Program-made: the position numbers and the translations under genes
Shown: piece by piece, positions 22,188 to 29,735 of the stretch
How the letters are laid out: the number at the start of each line of letters is the position of its first letter
How positions within the stretch are numbered: the stretch's first letter is position 1
NCBI GenBank assembly: GCA_028867435.1
Contig: JAGWGI010000007.1
Coordinates: forward strand, 1-48,154
Direction: 5' to 3'
Length of the DNA stretch: 48,154 bases
Source: Microcaldota archaeon
Lineage (GTDB): Archaea > Micrarchaeota > Micrarchaeia > Micrarchaeales > CABMGC01
The notes under the pieces: model-generated
What the model saw: the letters and a program-made list of their open reading frames with translations, nothing else
Database searches by the model: none
What the model was told of the DNA's origin: nothing

Positions 22188-23546
22188 CTACGCCACTTCC
22201 TTAATCGCCACTATAGGCTGGAAGATACGATAGTAGACGTCTTGCGTCCTGCTGAGTCTGCCGGCACCATCCCAGTGCCAAAAGCCGGCCTTTTCAATTT
22301 CTCCACCCTTGTGGAGATTGCTTAGAATTCTACGAGTGGTCTCCTTAGACCTTTGCGGTATATTCCCTGGAAGACGCTCTTTTACCTCTTTGGGGCGCAT
22401 AAAACTGCCGCTGATCCTAAGAGTAAGCTTAACCGCATCTTGTAGCTCTTCCTTTTGATGAGAGGTGTGCGATACCTTGACGGAGCTGTACCTCTTTAGC
22501 GCCTTGCCTACAAGTGTGATGAGCCTTGCTTCATCTATTTTTAGAACGGAATTGAATGCGATAATCGCCTCTTGCGACTGCGGATTCTCAGAGATTTTAA
22601 GGACTGGGCCAAAGAGCGTTTCATATGCGTATCTACCATAGTCGGTTATACTGCATGCTGATTGCTTTCCGCCCCCGAACACTGCGAACTTGTATACACC
22701 TAAATCGACGAGTCTGTTAATTAACTCGCTTGCAGTTCTTTCGTTTATGCCAAGATCTCTAGCAAGGGCATTGCACTCGATATTCGCATAGCCTAAATCC
22801 AGCGCGCTTTCGATTGCGCCCCACAAATGAAACTTCGTAGAGTACAGCCCCACATCCTTGCGTAATGCATCTTTGTCTGCGCGGTACATCTCGAGTTTGC
22901 CATTATCTTGCAGCACAGCCACCACATAGCCACCGCCGCTGCCTTTGACATATGTGTATGGCTCAATGCCACTGTATCTTGCAAGACCTATTGAGACGAG
23001 CTGCTCGGCTGTTGTGCTTACAACGCTCTCTTTAATTCCAGTAGAACTTACTATGTCCGTTACCCTGTGCTCGCTGTCTTGATTGCAAAGGTACTCTATG
23101 ACCTTTGCCACAGTGTAGCCATGCCTAATTTTTCCGGTAGTTGCCGTGGAACCCAGCAGCTTTGTGAGCGGTATTTCCAGAAAGTCGCCTAAGAGAAGTG
23201 CTCTTAGACATACTGCATCTCCGTAGTTCCTCCCCAGATCTGTCGTGTACGCAGCAATGTATTTTCCGTCGACGAGCTTTGTGCCCTCGACCACCATGCT
23301 TATTGGTGCAAGGGTATGTTTTAGATAGCTAAATAATCCCTGTTCACCGAACGGCACAGCGTCCAGGTTGTAGCGCTTTCTGATCGTGTCCACCAGGTCC
23401 GCTTGCGCGTACGGAGTTCCCTTCTTGATCGTAAGTAGCAGTACCGACTTAGGCTCTAAGTTGCATGCTGCAAATAGCGCGTTAGCCCTGTCCTGCACGC
23501 TCATCTTGAGGAACTTCTCTTTGTGCATTTCCCGCAGTGCCTCCAT
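22188..23546 (-). CDS. hypothetical protein with winged-helix-like regions, 452 aa
   Basis: No named family recognised. Three stretches look like helix-turn-helix or winged-helix units: VIEYLCNQDSEHRVTDIVSS near residue 150, ALARDLGINERTASELINRL near 260, and RPKEVKERLPGNIPQRSKET near 390, the last followed by a wing-like IEKAGFWHWDGAGR. The N-terminal ~130 residues are alpha/beta and differ. A multi-domain DNA-binding regulator or a replication/defence-related protein is possible. It is divergent from nothing close: 75 bases separate its start from the end of the phosphatase-superfamily gene on the same strand. Confidence 0.65.
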   Translation of the reverse strand: MEALREMHKEKFLKMSVQDRANALFAACNLEPKSVLLLTIKKGTPYAQADLVDTIRKRYNLDAVPFGEQGLFSYLKHTLAPISMVVEGTKLVDGKYIAAYTTDLGRNYGDAVCLRALLLGDFLEIPLTKLLGSTATTGKIRHGYTVAKVIEYLCNQDSEHRVTDIVSSTGIKESVVSTTAEQLVSIGLARYSGIEPYTYVKGSGGGYVVAVLQDNGKLEMYRADKDALRKDVGLYSTKFHLWGAIESALDLGYANIECNALARDLGINERTASELINRLVDLGVYKFAVFGGGKQSACSITDYGRYAYETLFGPVLKISENPQSQEAIIAFNSVLKIDEARLITLVGKALKRYSSVKVSHTSHQKEELQDAVKLTLRISGSFMRPKEVKERLPGNIPQRSKETTRRILSNLHKGGEIEKAGFWHWDGAGRLSRTQDVYYRIFQPIVAIKEVA

Positions 23547-23621
23547 TGCAATCCTTAGGATATCATGTCTTTTCTGGGTTATTTATTGGTTGTCCACTGT
23601 TCGTTTATGCTTCTTTTTTGG

Positions 23622-25139
23622 CTATCTGCCCTTGGAGGCGTAGTACTTGAGTATGGCTGGCGCAATCGAGGCGAGACCGCCCCCCTTTGCGATATATATG
23701 CTGCCATTGTATTCGCCGAAGATCCCCATTCTGGTGTGGTCCCCGCTTTTGAAGAGCTCAGGCTTCATGAACATCGACTTGAGTGAGAAGTACTTAACGT
23801 CTATTGTGTAGCCCTTCTTGCCCTCAGCAAATATGTCTGCTGGGATGAATTTTCCGGTGTTGCCGTAGTACTTCTTCGCATCAATCACGTTTGCAAAGAG
23901 CTTATCGCCCTCCCTGCTCTTGACTTGCCTTAGCTTTTTGATTATCTCATTCTTGAGTCTCTGCTTCTCTTCCTTGCCGACTACTCCGCTTGTAAACCTT
24001 CCATCGTTTATCCAGATTGTCCCGACATCCAGGTTTGAGATTGCTGCAAAGGCCCTGGTCTTTTTCATGTCAAGGTCGTAGAGGTGTATGTGCGAGTAGT
24101 CCTCGCTTGAGATCTTTGAGAAGAACGATGCTGAGAGATTGTATACATGCTTCTTGAGCCCATAGGGCATGCTGTCATAGACCTTTCTTAGCCTGGTTGT
24201 CAGCAGTTTCTCTCTCAGAACGTACCTGAGTGGCATCTTCGATGATCCCTTCTTCTGCCCCTTGAGATCCTTTTGCACCGAGTCCTTGAATACTGCGTAA
24301 CCGCTATCGATCAGGAAGGTGTTTATCAGGAACTTGCTTTTCACTGGCTGCGCGCCGTGGTCTGATATGATTATTAGCGCTGCACCCTCCTTTTCTGCCC
24401 GCCGCATTGCATAGCCCACAAATGAGAATATCTCGCGGTAGATTGGGAGCAAGTACTCCTTGCACTTTGGGTTGTTTAGGGTTGCGTGCTGGAGCCTGTC
24501 GGTTTCAGTGAAGCAGACGTACACGAAGTCGTAGTCGTGCCTCTCCATCATCTCCTTTGCAATGCTTGCGCGCTTTGCCACGCTCTGTGCGAACATCTTG
24601 GAGCCCTTCTCGATAGTCATCCTGCCGGACTTCATGAACTTCTCTATATCGGGCTCTCCGAAGAAATCGTGCTTTTGCATCATCTGCTCGAGCTCTTTGG
24701 TGTTCGCTTTAGATCTGAGCGGGAAACCGGTTATCATCTCCACATTCGGGGTGTTATCTATTCTGGTCTGCATGGCAGGTGTTATTAGAAGGCACTTGCA
24801 CCCCGACTCTGCAAGCTCGTCCCAAAATGGCCTGCACGAATCCGAATCGAAGAATGCTATGTCCGGGGTGTAGTCCCTTTTCATGTAGAAGAAGTCCGGA
24901 ACACCGTGGACGCTCGGCTGCTTTCCAGTGTAGATTGTGGGCCATGCTGGTCCTGTCATCGGAGGCATTGTCGATTCAATTTCGCGGAGCCTTCCCTTTG
25001 AGATGAAATTTTTGAGCGGCTCCATTCCCTTCTCATTCTTGGACTGCTCTAGTATCCACAGTGCCGCGGAGTCTATTCCCACCATGTACAGCTTCTTTTG
25101 CCTATTTTGCTTTCCTTGCTTACTGTTTCTTTTGGACAA
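23622..25139 (-). CDS. alkaline phosphatase-superfamily phosphodiesterase
   Basis: A 505-residue protein of the type I phosphodiesterase/nucleotide pyrophosphatase branch. Metal and nucleophile sites appear in order: VGIDSA (first metal Asp), MTGPAWPTIYTG (nucleophile Thr), TETDRLQH, and ISDHGAQP (Asp-His pair), with a late His in HTRMGIFG. No signal peptide, so it may act in the cytoplasm. The start is uncertain: TTG 25139 has AGGTGA just upstream, GTG 25148 and ATG 25085 are alternatives. The first two overlap the carbamoyltransferase stop at 25120, implying translational coupling. Substrate unknown. Confidence 0.8.
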   Translation of the reverse strand: MSKRNSKQGKQNRQKKLYMVGIDSAALWILEQSKNEKGMEPLKNFISKGRLREIESTMPPMTGPAWPTIYTGKQPSVHGVPDFFYMKRDYTPDIAFFDSDSCRPFWDELAESGCKCLLITPAMQTRIDNTPNVEMITGFPLRSKANTKELEQMMQKHDFFGEPDIEKFMKSGRMTIEKGSKMFAQSVAKRASIAKEMMERHDYDFVYVCFTETDRLQHATLNNPKCKEYLLPIYREIFSFVGYAMRRAEKEGAALIIISDHGAQPVKSKFLINTFLIDSGYAVFKDSVQKDLKGQKKGSSKMPLRYVLREKLLTTRLRKVYDSMPYGLKKHVYNLSASFFSKISSEDYSHIHLYDLDMKKTRAFAAISNLDVGTIWINDGRFTSGVVGKEEKQRLKNEIIKKLRQVKSREGDKLFANVIDAKKYYGNTGKFIPADIFAEGKKGYTIDVKYFSLKSMFMKPELFKSGDHTRMGIFGEYNGSIYIAKGGGLASIAPAILKYYASKGR

Positions 25140-26850
25140 AAAAGTCACCTATTGCAAGATACTGCGCACCAGTATTTAGAAGTGTCCATACAGCATCTTC
25201 CGGATCCATGGCTATCGGCTTGCCATGTTTGTTTAGGCTGGTGTTGAGCACTGCGCCCACTCCTGTTTCTTTTCTCACTTTTTTTATCAGCTTCCTGTAG
25301 AGCAAGTTCTCGCTTCCCAGTATCTGTGGCCTTGTGGTGCCGTCTATGTGAGATGCCGCCACCAGGTCTGCAAGGTGCTCCTTTTTTACCCTATAGCCAG
25401 TAGTCATGAATCTGTTCTCTCGCTTGTACGGGTCAAGCAACTTTTCTGCGTCCTCCTCGAGTATGGTGCTTGCAAATGGCTGGTAGTATGGCCTTCTCTT
25501 GATCACAATGTTTGCCATGTTCCTATTATCCGGATTGCCCGCAAGTGCAAGAACGCTCCTGCAGCCAAGTCCCCTTGGCCCGTATTCCATCCTTCCCTGA
25601 AACCAGAGCACAATCTTGTTCTCATCAAGCATGGTTCCTGCAGCGTGCGAGGCTATATCTTTGGTCTCTTCGTACCTTATTGTCCCAAGCTTTGAATGCT
25701 TCTTGAGCACCTCTTCTATCTGCGAATTGGTGTACTCTGGCCCGTAATAAAGATTGTCAATCTGTTTCTTGTTGAACTTGCCGTTTTGTTCATAGTCTAC
25801 ATAATATGCGGCACCTATCGGCAGGCCTCCGTCACCCATGTGGGGGAACACGAAGAAATCCTTTACTTCTGGCATCTGGTTTATCATCATGTTGACTATT
25901 ATGTTAGAGAAGAACCCTCCCGAAACCGCGACATTGCTTATTCCGGTTTCCTTCATGTGCTGCCTTATTATCTTGAGGACCTGCTCCTCAACATGCCTCT
26001 GAACCCCGTAGGCAAAAGCCTCCCTATTGTACTTCCAGAGAAGGTGATCCTTCATGTACTCGGCCAGCAAGAACTCGAACTTCTTGCCGCTTTTGCTCAC
26101 CAACTGCCTCTTTTTCTCATCGTAATGGCACAGGTCATAGAGTTCCTTGACTTCAGATGGGTAGGAGTAGGCTGCAAGGCTCATCAGCTTGCCCTCATCC
26201 TCGCTGTACCTTAAATCGCACGCGATTGTCGCTGCGCCGTAGAGTATGCCTATGCTTGCGCTTGCCCTGAACTCGTTTATCCTCTTGAGCTCGCCCCCGT
26301 GGCCCACGGAGATGGAGCCGCTCAGCCCATCCCCTGCGCCGTCGATTGTTATGACAAGGGCGTCCTTGAAGCCTGATGCGTAGTAAGCTGTAGCCGCGTG
26401 TGCGGTGTGGTGGTCAACAAAAACCAGCTCCTTATCTATACCAACAGAGCCGAGCCTGCGCCGCATCACCAAGCTGCCCATCGCCTTGCCCGCTGCCCTC
26501 CAGGCCCATCTGGGCCTCTGGTCTTGTATTGCCTTGAAGAACAGGTTCCTAATCCTCATGCCGGGCCTTGATGGCTTTGCGACCTCATGCCTCCAGAGCT
26601 TTCTTCTTTTTGTCTCAAGGAAGGGGAAAACCCTTGCAAATAGCGCGCTGCCCCCGATCCACGGTATCGCTATCTTCTCTATCTCCTCCAAATCCTCAGT
26701 CTTGAGAAGATATCTTATAGAATTTAGGGGAAAGCCCACGTCGTTCTTTAGCTTTGTGAACCTCTCCTCGTTTGCTGCCCCGATCACCTTTCCGGAGCTT
26801 ATCAGACCTGCGCCTGCATCGTGAGCATCGTGAACGCCTAAGATTGACAT
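25120..26850 (-). CDS. NodU/CmcH-family carbamoyltransferase
   Basis: A two-domain O-carbamoyltransferase of about 576 residues, full length for the family. The N-terminal ASKHA/Kae1-like domain begins SILGVHDAHDAGAGL, carries the metal-site motif DHHTAHAATAYYASGF and IDGAGDG, and VAVSGGFFSN. The C-terminal YrdC-like-associated part has EYGPRGLGCRSVLA. Such enzymes carbamoylate hydroxyls of sugars, antibiotics or Nod factors using carbamoyl phosphate. ATG at 26850 is chosen since the family fold begins there; an ATG at 26883 would add 11 residues. A TATA-like run near 26890-26905 fits either. It is coupled to the phosphodiesterase gene; a joint role in surface-glycan or lipid modification is inference. 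Confidence 0.87.
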   Translation of the reverse strand: MSILGVHDAHDAGAGLISSGKVIGAANEERFTKLKNDVGFPLNSIRYLLKTEDLEEIEKIAIPWIGGSALFARVFPFLETKRRKLWRHEVAKPSRPGMRIRNLFFKAIQDQRPRWAWRAAGKAMGSLVMRRRLGSVGIDKELVFVDHHTAHAATAYYASGFKDALVITIDGAGDGLSGSISVGHGGELKRINEFRASASIGILYGAATIACDLRYSEDEGKLMSLAAYSYPSEVKELYDLCHYDEKKRQLVSKSGKKFEFLLAEYMKDHLLWKYNREAFAYGVQRHVEEQVLKIIRQHMKETGISNVAVSGGFFSNIIVNMMINQMPEVKDFFVFPHMGDGGLPIGAAYYVDYEQNGKFNKKQIDNLYYGPEYTNSQIEEVLKKHSKLGTIRYEETKDIASHAAGTMLDENKIVLWFQGRMEYGPRGLGCRSVLALAGNPDNRNMANIVIKRRPYYQPFASTILEEDAEKLLDPYKRENRFMTTGYRVKKEHLADLVAASHIDGTTRPQILGSENLLYRKLIKKVRKETGVGAVLNTSLNKHGKPIAMDPEDAVWTLLNTGAQYLAIGDFFVQKKQ

Positions 26851-26933
26851 CAAAGAACCTGAAGAAGAAATCCCGAAAAACATTACTTTTTATAGTTTAA
26901 ATACTTATCTAGGAAGAGAGGGCAGGGGGTCAA

Positions 26934-27608
26934 TTGGAGGAGGACGGACGCACCTTTTTTACAAGGTTCGCGCAGAATTACGACAAGATAAGCAAGACGC
27001 TTTCAGCTGGGCTTGACAACATCTGGAGAAGGAGTGTTGTCGAGCTTGCAGGAGGGAGGCATGAAGCAAGGATACTGGATGTTGCTACTGGAACCGGGTC
27101 AATTGCGATAATGCTTGCCAAAAAGTACAAGGGGTACAAAATAGTGGGCATAGACTTCAACAGGGAGATGCTCTTGGTTGCAAAGAAGAAGAGCGAGGGC
27201 TTAAAGAACGTGAGGTATCTGGAGGGCGATGTGGAATCCCTCAAGCTGCGCAAGGGCAGCTTCGACATGGTCGTCACCGGATTCTCGCTTGGGAACTTCG
27301 AGGACCTACCCAGGGCAATAGAGCAGATGCGCAAGGTGCTAAGACCCAACGGCACCCTGATGCTACTCGACATAAACAAGAGGCACAGCAAGACACTCGC
27401 ACGCCTGCTAAGCTTCTACCATTTGCTAAGCCTCACCCCTGCATTCAGCAGCGACACCAGGCACGAGATCAACCTCTACATACACAGCGAGGCGTCGCAG
27501 GTCGATAAGGAGATGCTAATCCAGCTTCTCGTGCAGAAGGGCTTCAGGGAGATACGGTCAAAGGATCTTAGCTTCAAGGCAGTCTTCATAGTCACATGCA
27601 AAAAGTGA
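26934..27608 (+). CDS. class I SAM methyltransferase, UbiE/MenG-like
   Basis: A 224-residue Rossmann-fold methyltransferase. Motif I is ILDVATGTGSIA, the acidic end of beta-2 is VGIDFNREML, and LEGDVESL, FDMVVTGFSLGNFEDL and LRPNGTLMLLDI follow in the usual order. The spacing and the GFSLGNF segment resemble UbiE/MenG quinone-ring methyltransferases (which have GLRNV there), so quinone synthesis is a reasonable guess for an organism with malate:quinone oxidoreductase; other small-molecule substrates are possible. The start is TTG at 26934 with AGGGGGT a few bases before. Endonuclease III follows four bases after its stop. Confidence 0.8.
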   Translation: MEEDGRTFFTRFAQNYDKISKTLSAGLDNIWRRSVVELAGGRHEARILDVATGTGSIAIMLAKKYKGYKIVGIDFNREMLLVAKKKSEGLKNVRYLEGDVESLKLRKGSFDMVVTGFSLGNFEDLPRAIEQMRKVLRPNGTLMLLDINKRHSKTLARLLSFYHLLSLTPAFSSDTRHEINLYIHSEASQVDKEMLIQLLVQKGFREIRSKDLSFKAVFIVTCKK

Positions 27609-27612
27609 GGGG

Positions 27613-28257
27613 ATGCGAGATTTTCCGGTAGAGGTCATGGAAAGGCTCCTTAGGAGATACGACTTACAAAAGGAGACGATGCTTGAGTATTCCAGCCCTT
27701 CGCAGCTTCTGATCGCAACCACCCTCTCGCCGCAGTGTACAGACAAGCAGGTGAACAAGGTAACTAGGGAGCTCTTCAAGAAGTACAGGGGCTTTGCAGA
27801 CTATGCGAAGGCGGACATAAGGAAGCTGCAGAAGGATCTTAGCGGCATAAACTACTACAAGACAAAGGCAAGGCACATCAAGGAGGCAGCCCGCATTATC
27901 GAGAGCCAGTTCAACGGAAAACTTCCCAGTACAATAGACGAGTTGATGATACTGCCAGGGGTCGGAAGGAAGGTAGCAAATGTAGTGCTAACCAATGGCA
28001 TGGGCATAACAGAGGGGATAGCGATAGACACGCATTGCATAACTGTTGCAAATCGCCTGAGGCTCACAGGGACAAGGAACCCTGCGAAGATAGAGGCAGA
28101 CCTTATGAGAAGAATCCCGAAAAAATACTGGCTGCATGTCTCAAACCTGTTCGTAACTCTTGGAAGGGATGCATGCAAGGCAAGCAAGAAGGAGTGCTGG
28201 CACTGCACCTTAAATGACATCTGCCCATCGAGCAACTTCAATCCTAGGAAGAATTAG
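27613..28257 (+). CDS. nth: endonuclease III
   Basis: Base-excision repair DNA glycosylase/AP lyase that removes oxidised pyrimidines. The helix-hairpin-helix LPGVGRKVANVVL contains the catalytic lysine, the catalytic aspartate follows in IDTHCITV, and a [4Fe-4S] cluster motif C-x6-C-x2-C-x5-C closes the protein (CKASKKECWHCTLNDIC). At 214 residues it is the usual length. It is translated with the methyltransferase gene upstream (four-base gap). Its 3' end overlaps the convergent orphan gene by 14 bases. Confidence 0.95.
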   Translation: MRDFPVEVMERLLRRYDLQKETMLEYSSPSQLLIATTLSPQCTDKQVNKVTRELFKKYRGFADYAKADIRKLQKDLSGINYYKTKARHIKEAARIIESQFNGKLPSTIDELMILPGVGRKVANVVLTNGMGITEGIAIDTHCITVANRLRLTGTRNPAKIEADLMRRIPKKYWLHVSNLFVTLGRDACKASKKECWHCTLNDICPSSNFNPRKN

Positions 28258-29188
28258 CAGAGGTATCCGGAGCTTTGTGTGCCAGCTCCTTTAACCCACT
28301 AGGATCTCTAGACTTTTCATAGTGCTCTCTGGACTTGTCTGTGAGTTCATAGATATCGTCTGTTGTTATGCTGGCAGCTATTTCTGGGAAGAAGCTGTGT
28401 TCAAATGGAGCCTTTGCCACTTCCCTGCCATCCATGTTGATCATGTACGCAAGCGAGAAGAGTATGTTGCCAAAGTGCTCAGTCTCAAGGAAATACTCCT
28501 TCCTGTCCCTTGCATGGCCATTTAGGTGTGCGGCCACGTTTTGCATGAAGCGCTTTGTCGGATCGTATTCATAGCAGAAAGTGGAGAGCAACCTGTATTC
28601 CCCATTGGGCTTGTGGTTGCCCTCATCTAGAAGGAGGAACCTCTCATTCTCTATGGGCACACCGTTCACTATCGCCTTGAGCAGCCTCACCGACCTCACG
28701 AGCGCTGCGCCAATCACAAGGGAGACATAGCTGTCCCCATTTGTAATCTCCCGTCCAAGCAAGAGCTGCGGAGCCTGAATCTCTTGCGCTACCTTATTTG
28801 GCAGGTAGGAAATCGAGTCGTAGGGCCTCATTATGTAGATTGCAAGTGCGTCGCACATTATCTCCCTTATCCTATACATCTTGTAGTTTTCCTCACTCTG
28901 GATCATGCTTGGTTCCTTGACAGAGTCGAAGTATGTGAGGGGATTTTTCTTCACATATTCTGAGAGCTCCTTGTCTATTAAGATATGGTTAAACACTATC
29001 TTCTCAAACTTGTAGTCTATGTAGAATTTGTCGTCCCCCTCAATCTTTGCTGCGGAGTTGAACTCAATGTCTGGGTACTTAAACTTTCCGCTGAAAGGAA
29101 CAAGCTTGTTTATCAGCTTTCTCCTAGCATCTTCAAACTGCAGCTTTACCTTAGCCTCCTTCTCCTCCTTTTCACTTCGGGTAATCAT
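28244..29188 (-). CDS. hypothetical protein, 314 aa
   Basis: Not recognised. A soluble, mostly helical protein. A region with EIMCDALAIYIMRPYDSI near residue 110 and YDPTKRFMQNVAAHLNGH near 210 contains His/Asp residues, but no HExxH or HD-domain motif is certain. The N-terminal ~25 residues are highly charged. The 3' end overlaps nth by 14 bases in a convergent arrangement. Its start faces the ATP synthase operon across a 217-base region containing promoters for both. Uniform codon use and full-length openness support a real gene. Confidence 0.65.
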   Translation of the reverse strand: MITRSEKEEKEAKVKLQFEDARRKLINKLVPFSGKFKYPDIEFNSAAKIEGDDKFYIDYKFEKIVFNHILIDKELSEYVKKNPLTYFDSVKEPSMIQSEENYKMYRIREIMCDALAIYIMRPYDSISYLPNKVAQEIQAPQLLLGREITNGDSYVSLVIGAALVRSVRLLKAIVNGVPIENERFLLLDEGNHKPNGEYRLLSTFCYEYDPTKRFMQNVAAHLNGHARDRKEYFLETEHFGNILFSLAYMINMDGREVAKAPFEHSFFPEIAASITTDDIYELTDKSREHYEKSRDPSGLKELAHKAPDTSANSS

Positions 29189-29288
29189 CGAACCTTTAGA
29201 GCATCGATTGGGACCTTTTTATACCTCGCCTCATTATTCGTATGCCAAAAGCTGGATTTGTATTTTTCTGCGGTAAAGGGCTGGGGAA

Positions 29289-29304
29289 AGGCTTAAAAAT
29301 ATTA
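29289..29304 (+). promoter_or_regulatory. promoter of the ATP synthase operon
   Basis: GAAAGGCTTAAAAATATTA combines a BRE-like purine run with a TATA-like box. The first gene starts about 100 bases downstream, so the mRNA would have a leader of roughly 75 bases, long for this compact genome. Confidence 0.45.
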
Positions 29305-29322
29305 AAATCGCTATATTTGCGT

Positions 29323-29378
29323 AAGTCTTTGACTTCTAAGCCTTGGAATTCCTAACTTTTCAAGCTAGCTGATATCAG
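29323..29378 (+). promoter_or_regulatory. palindrome-rich ATP synthase leader
   Basis: Within 56 bases the leader holds a small hairpin (AAGTC-TTT-GACTT, 29323-29335) and three perfect palindromes: GGAATTCC (29345-29352), AGCTAGCT (29363-29370) and CTGATATCAG (29369-29378). They precede the ribosome site at 29394-29400. They could be protein-binding sites or RNA structure affecting translation of the first gene. No known riboswitch was recognised. Confidence 0.35.
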
Positions 29379-29405
29379 GGAATAGAGTCATAAAAGGTGG
29401 TCCGA

Positions 29406-29735
29406 ATGGACAAGGAAATGAAAGCGATTAGCGAAGTTCAAGAAGCCGAAGGAGAGGCAAAAAGGATGCTCGAGAAGGCTGCTATGCACAAGCAAAAGCA
29501 GATAGAGGACGCCGGCCAAAAGGCCAGGGAGATGGTCGAGGCCGCAGAGGCCGAGGCTAAGGCTGAAGCTGAGAAGACGGTTGAGAAGATCGCAAAGGAG
29601 CTGGAATCCCTCAAGGCTGAAGAGGAGAAGAAGACTAGGAAGATGGTCGAAGATATAAAGCGGGAGAAGCTGCCCCAGAACAGGATAAAGAAGATTTCTG
29701 AAGAGATTTCAAGCGCAATAGCCGGTGCTGACTGA
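29406..29735 (+). CDS. ahaH: A-type ATP synthase subunit H
   Basis: A 109-residue peripheral-stalk subunit. Almost the whole protein is an Ala/Glu/Lys-rich right-handed coiled coil (residues ~5-90), as known for subunit H, which pairs with subunit E to link the A1 head to subunit I. ATG at 29406 is used; a GTG at 29397 overlaps the ribosome site AAAGGTGG (29394-29400). First gene of the H-I-K-E-C-F-A-B-D operon. Its stop overlaps the ATG of subunit I (TGATG), coupling translation. Confidence 0.85.
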   Translation: MDKEMKAISEVQEAEGEAKRMLEKAAMHKQKQIEDAGQKAREMVEAAEAEAKAEAEKTVEKIAKELESLKAEEEKKTRKMVEDIKREKLPQNRIKKISEEISSAIAGAD

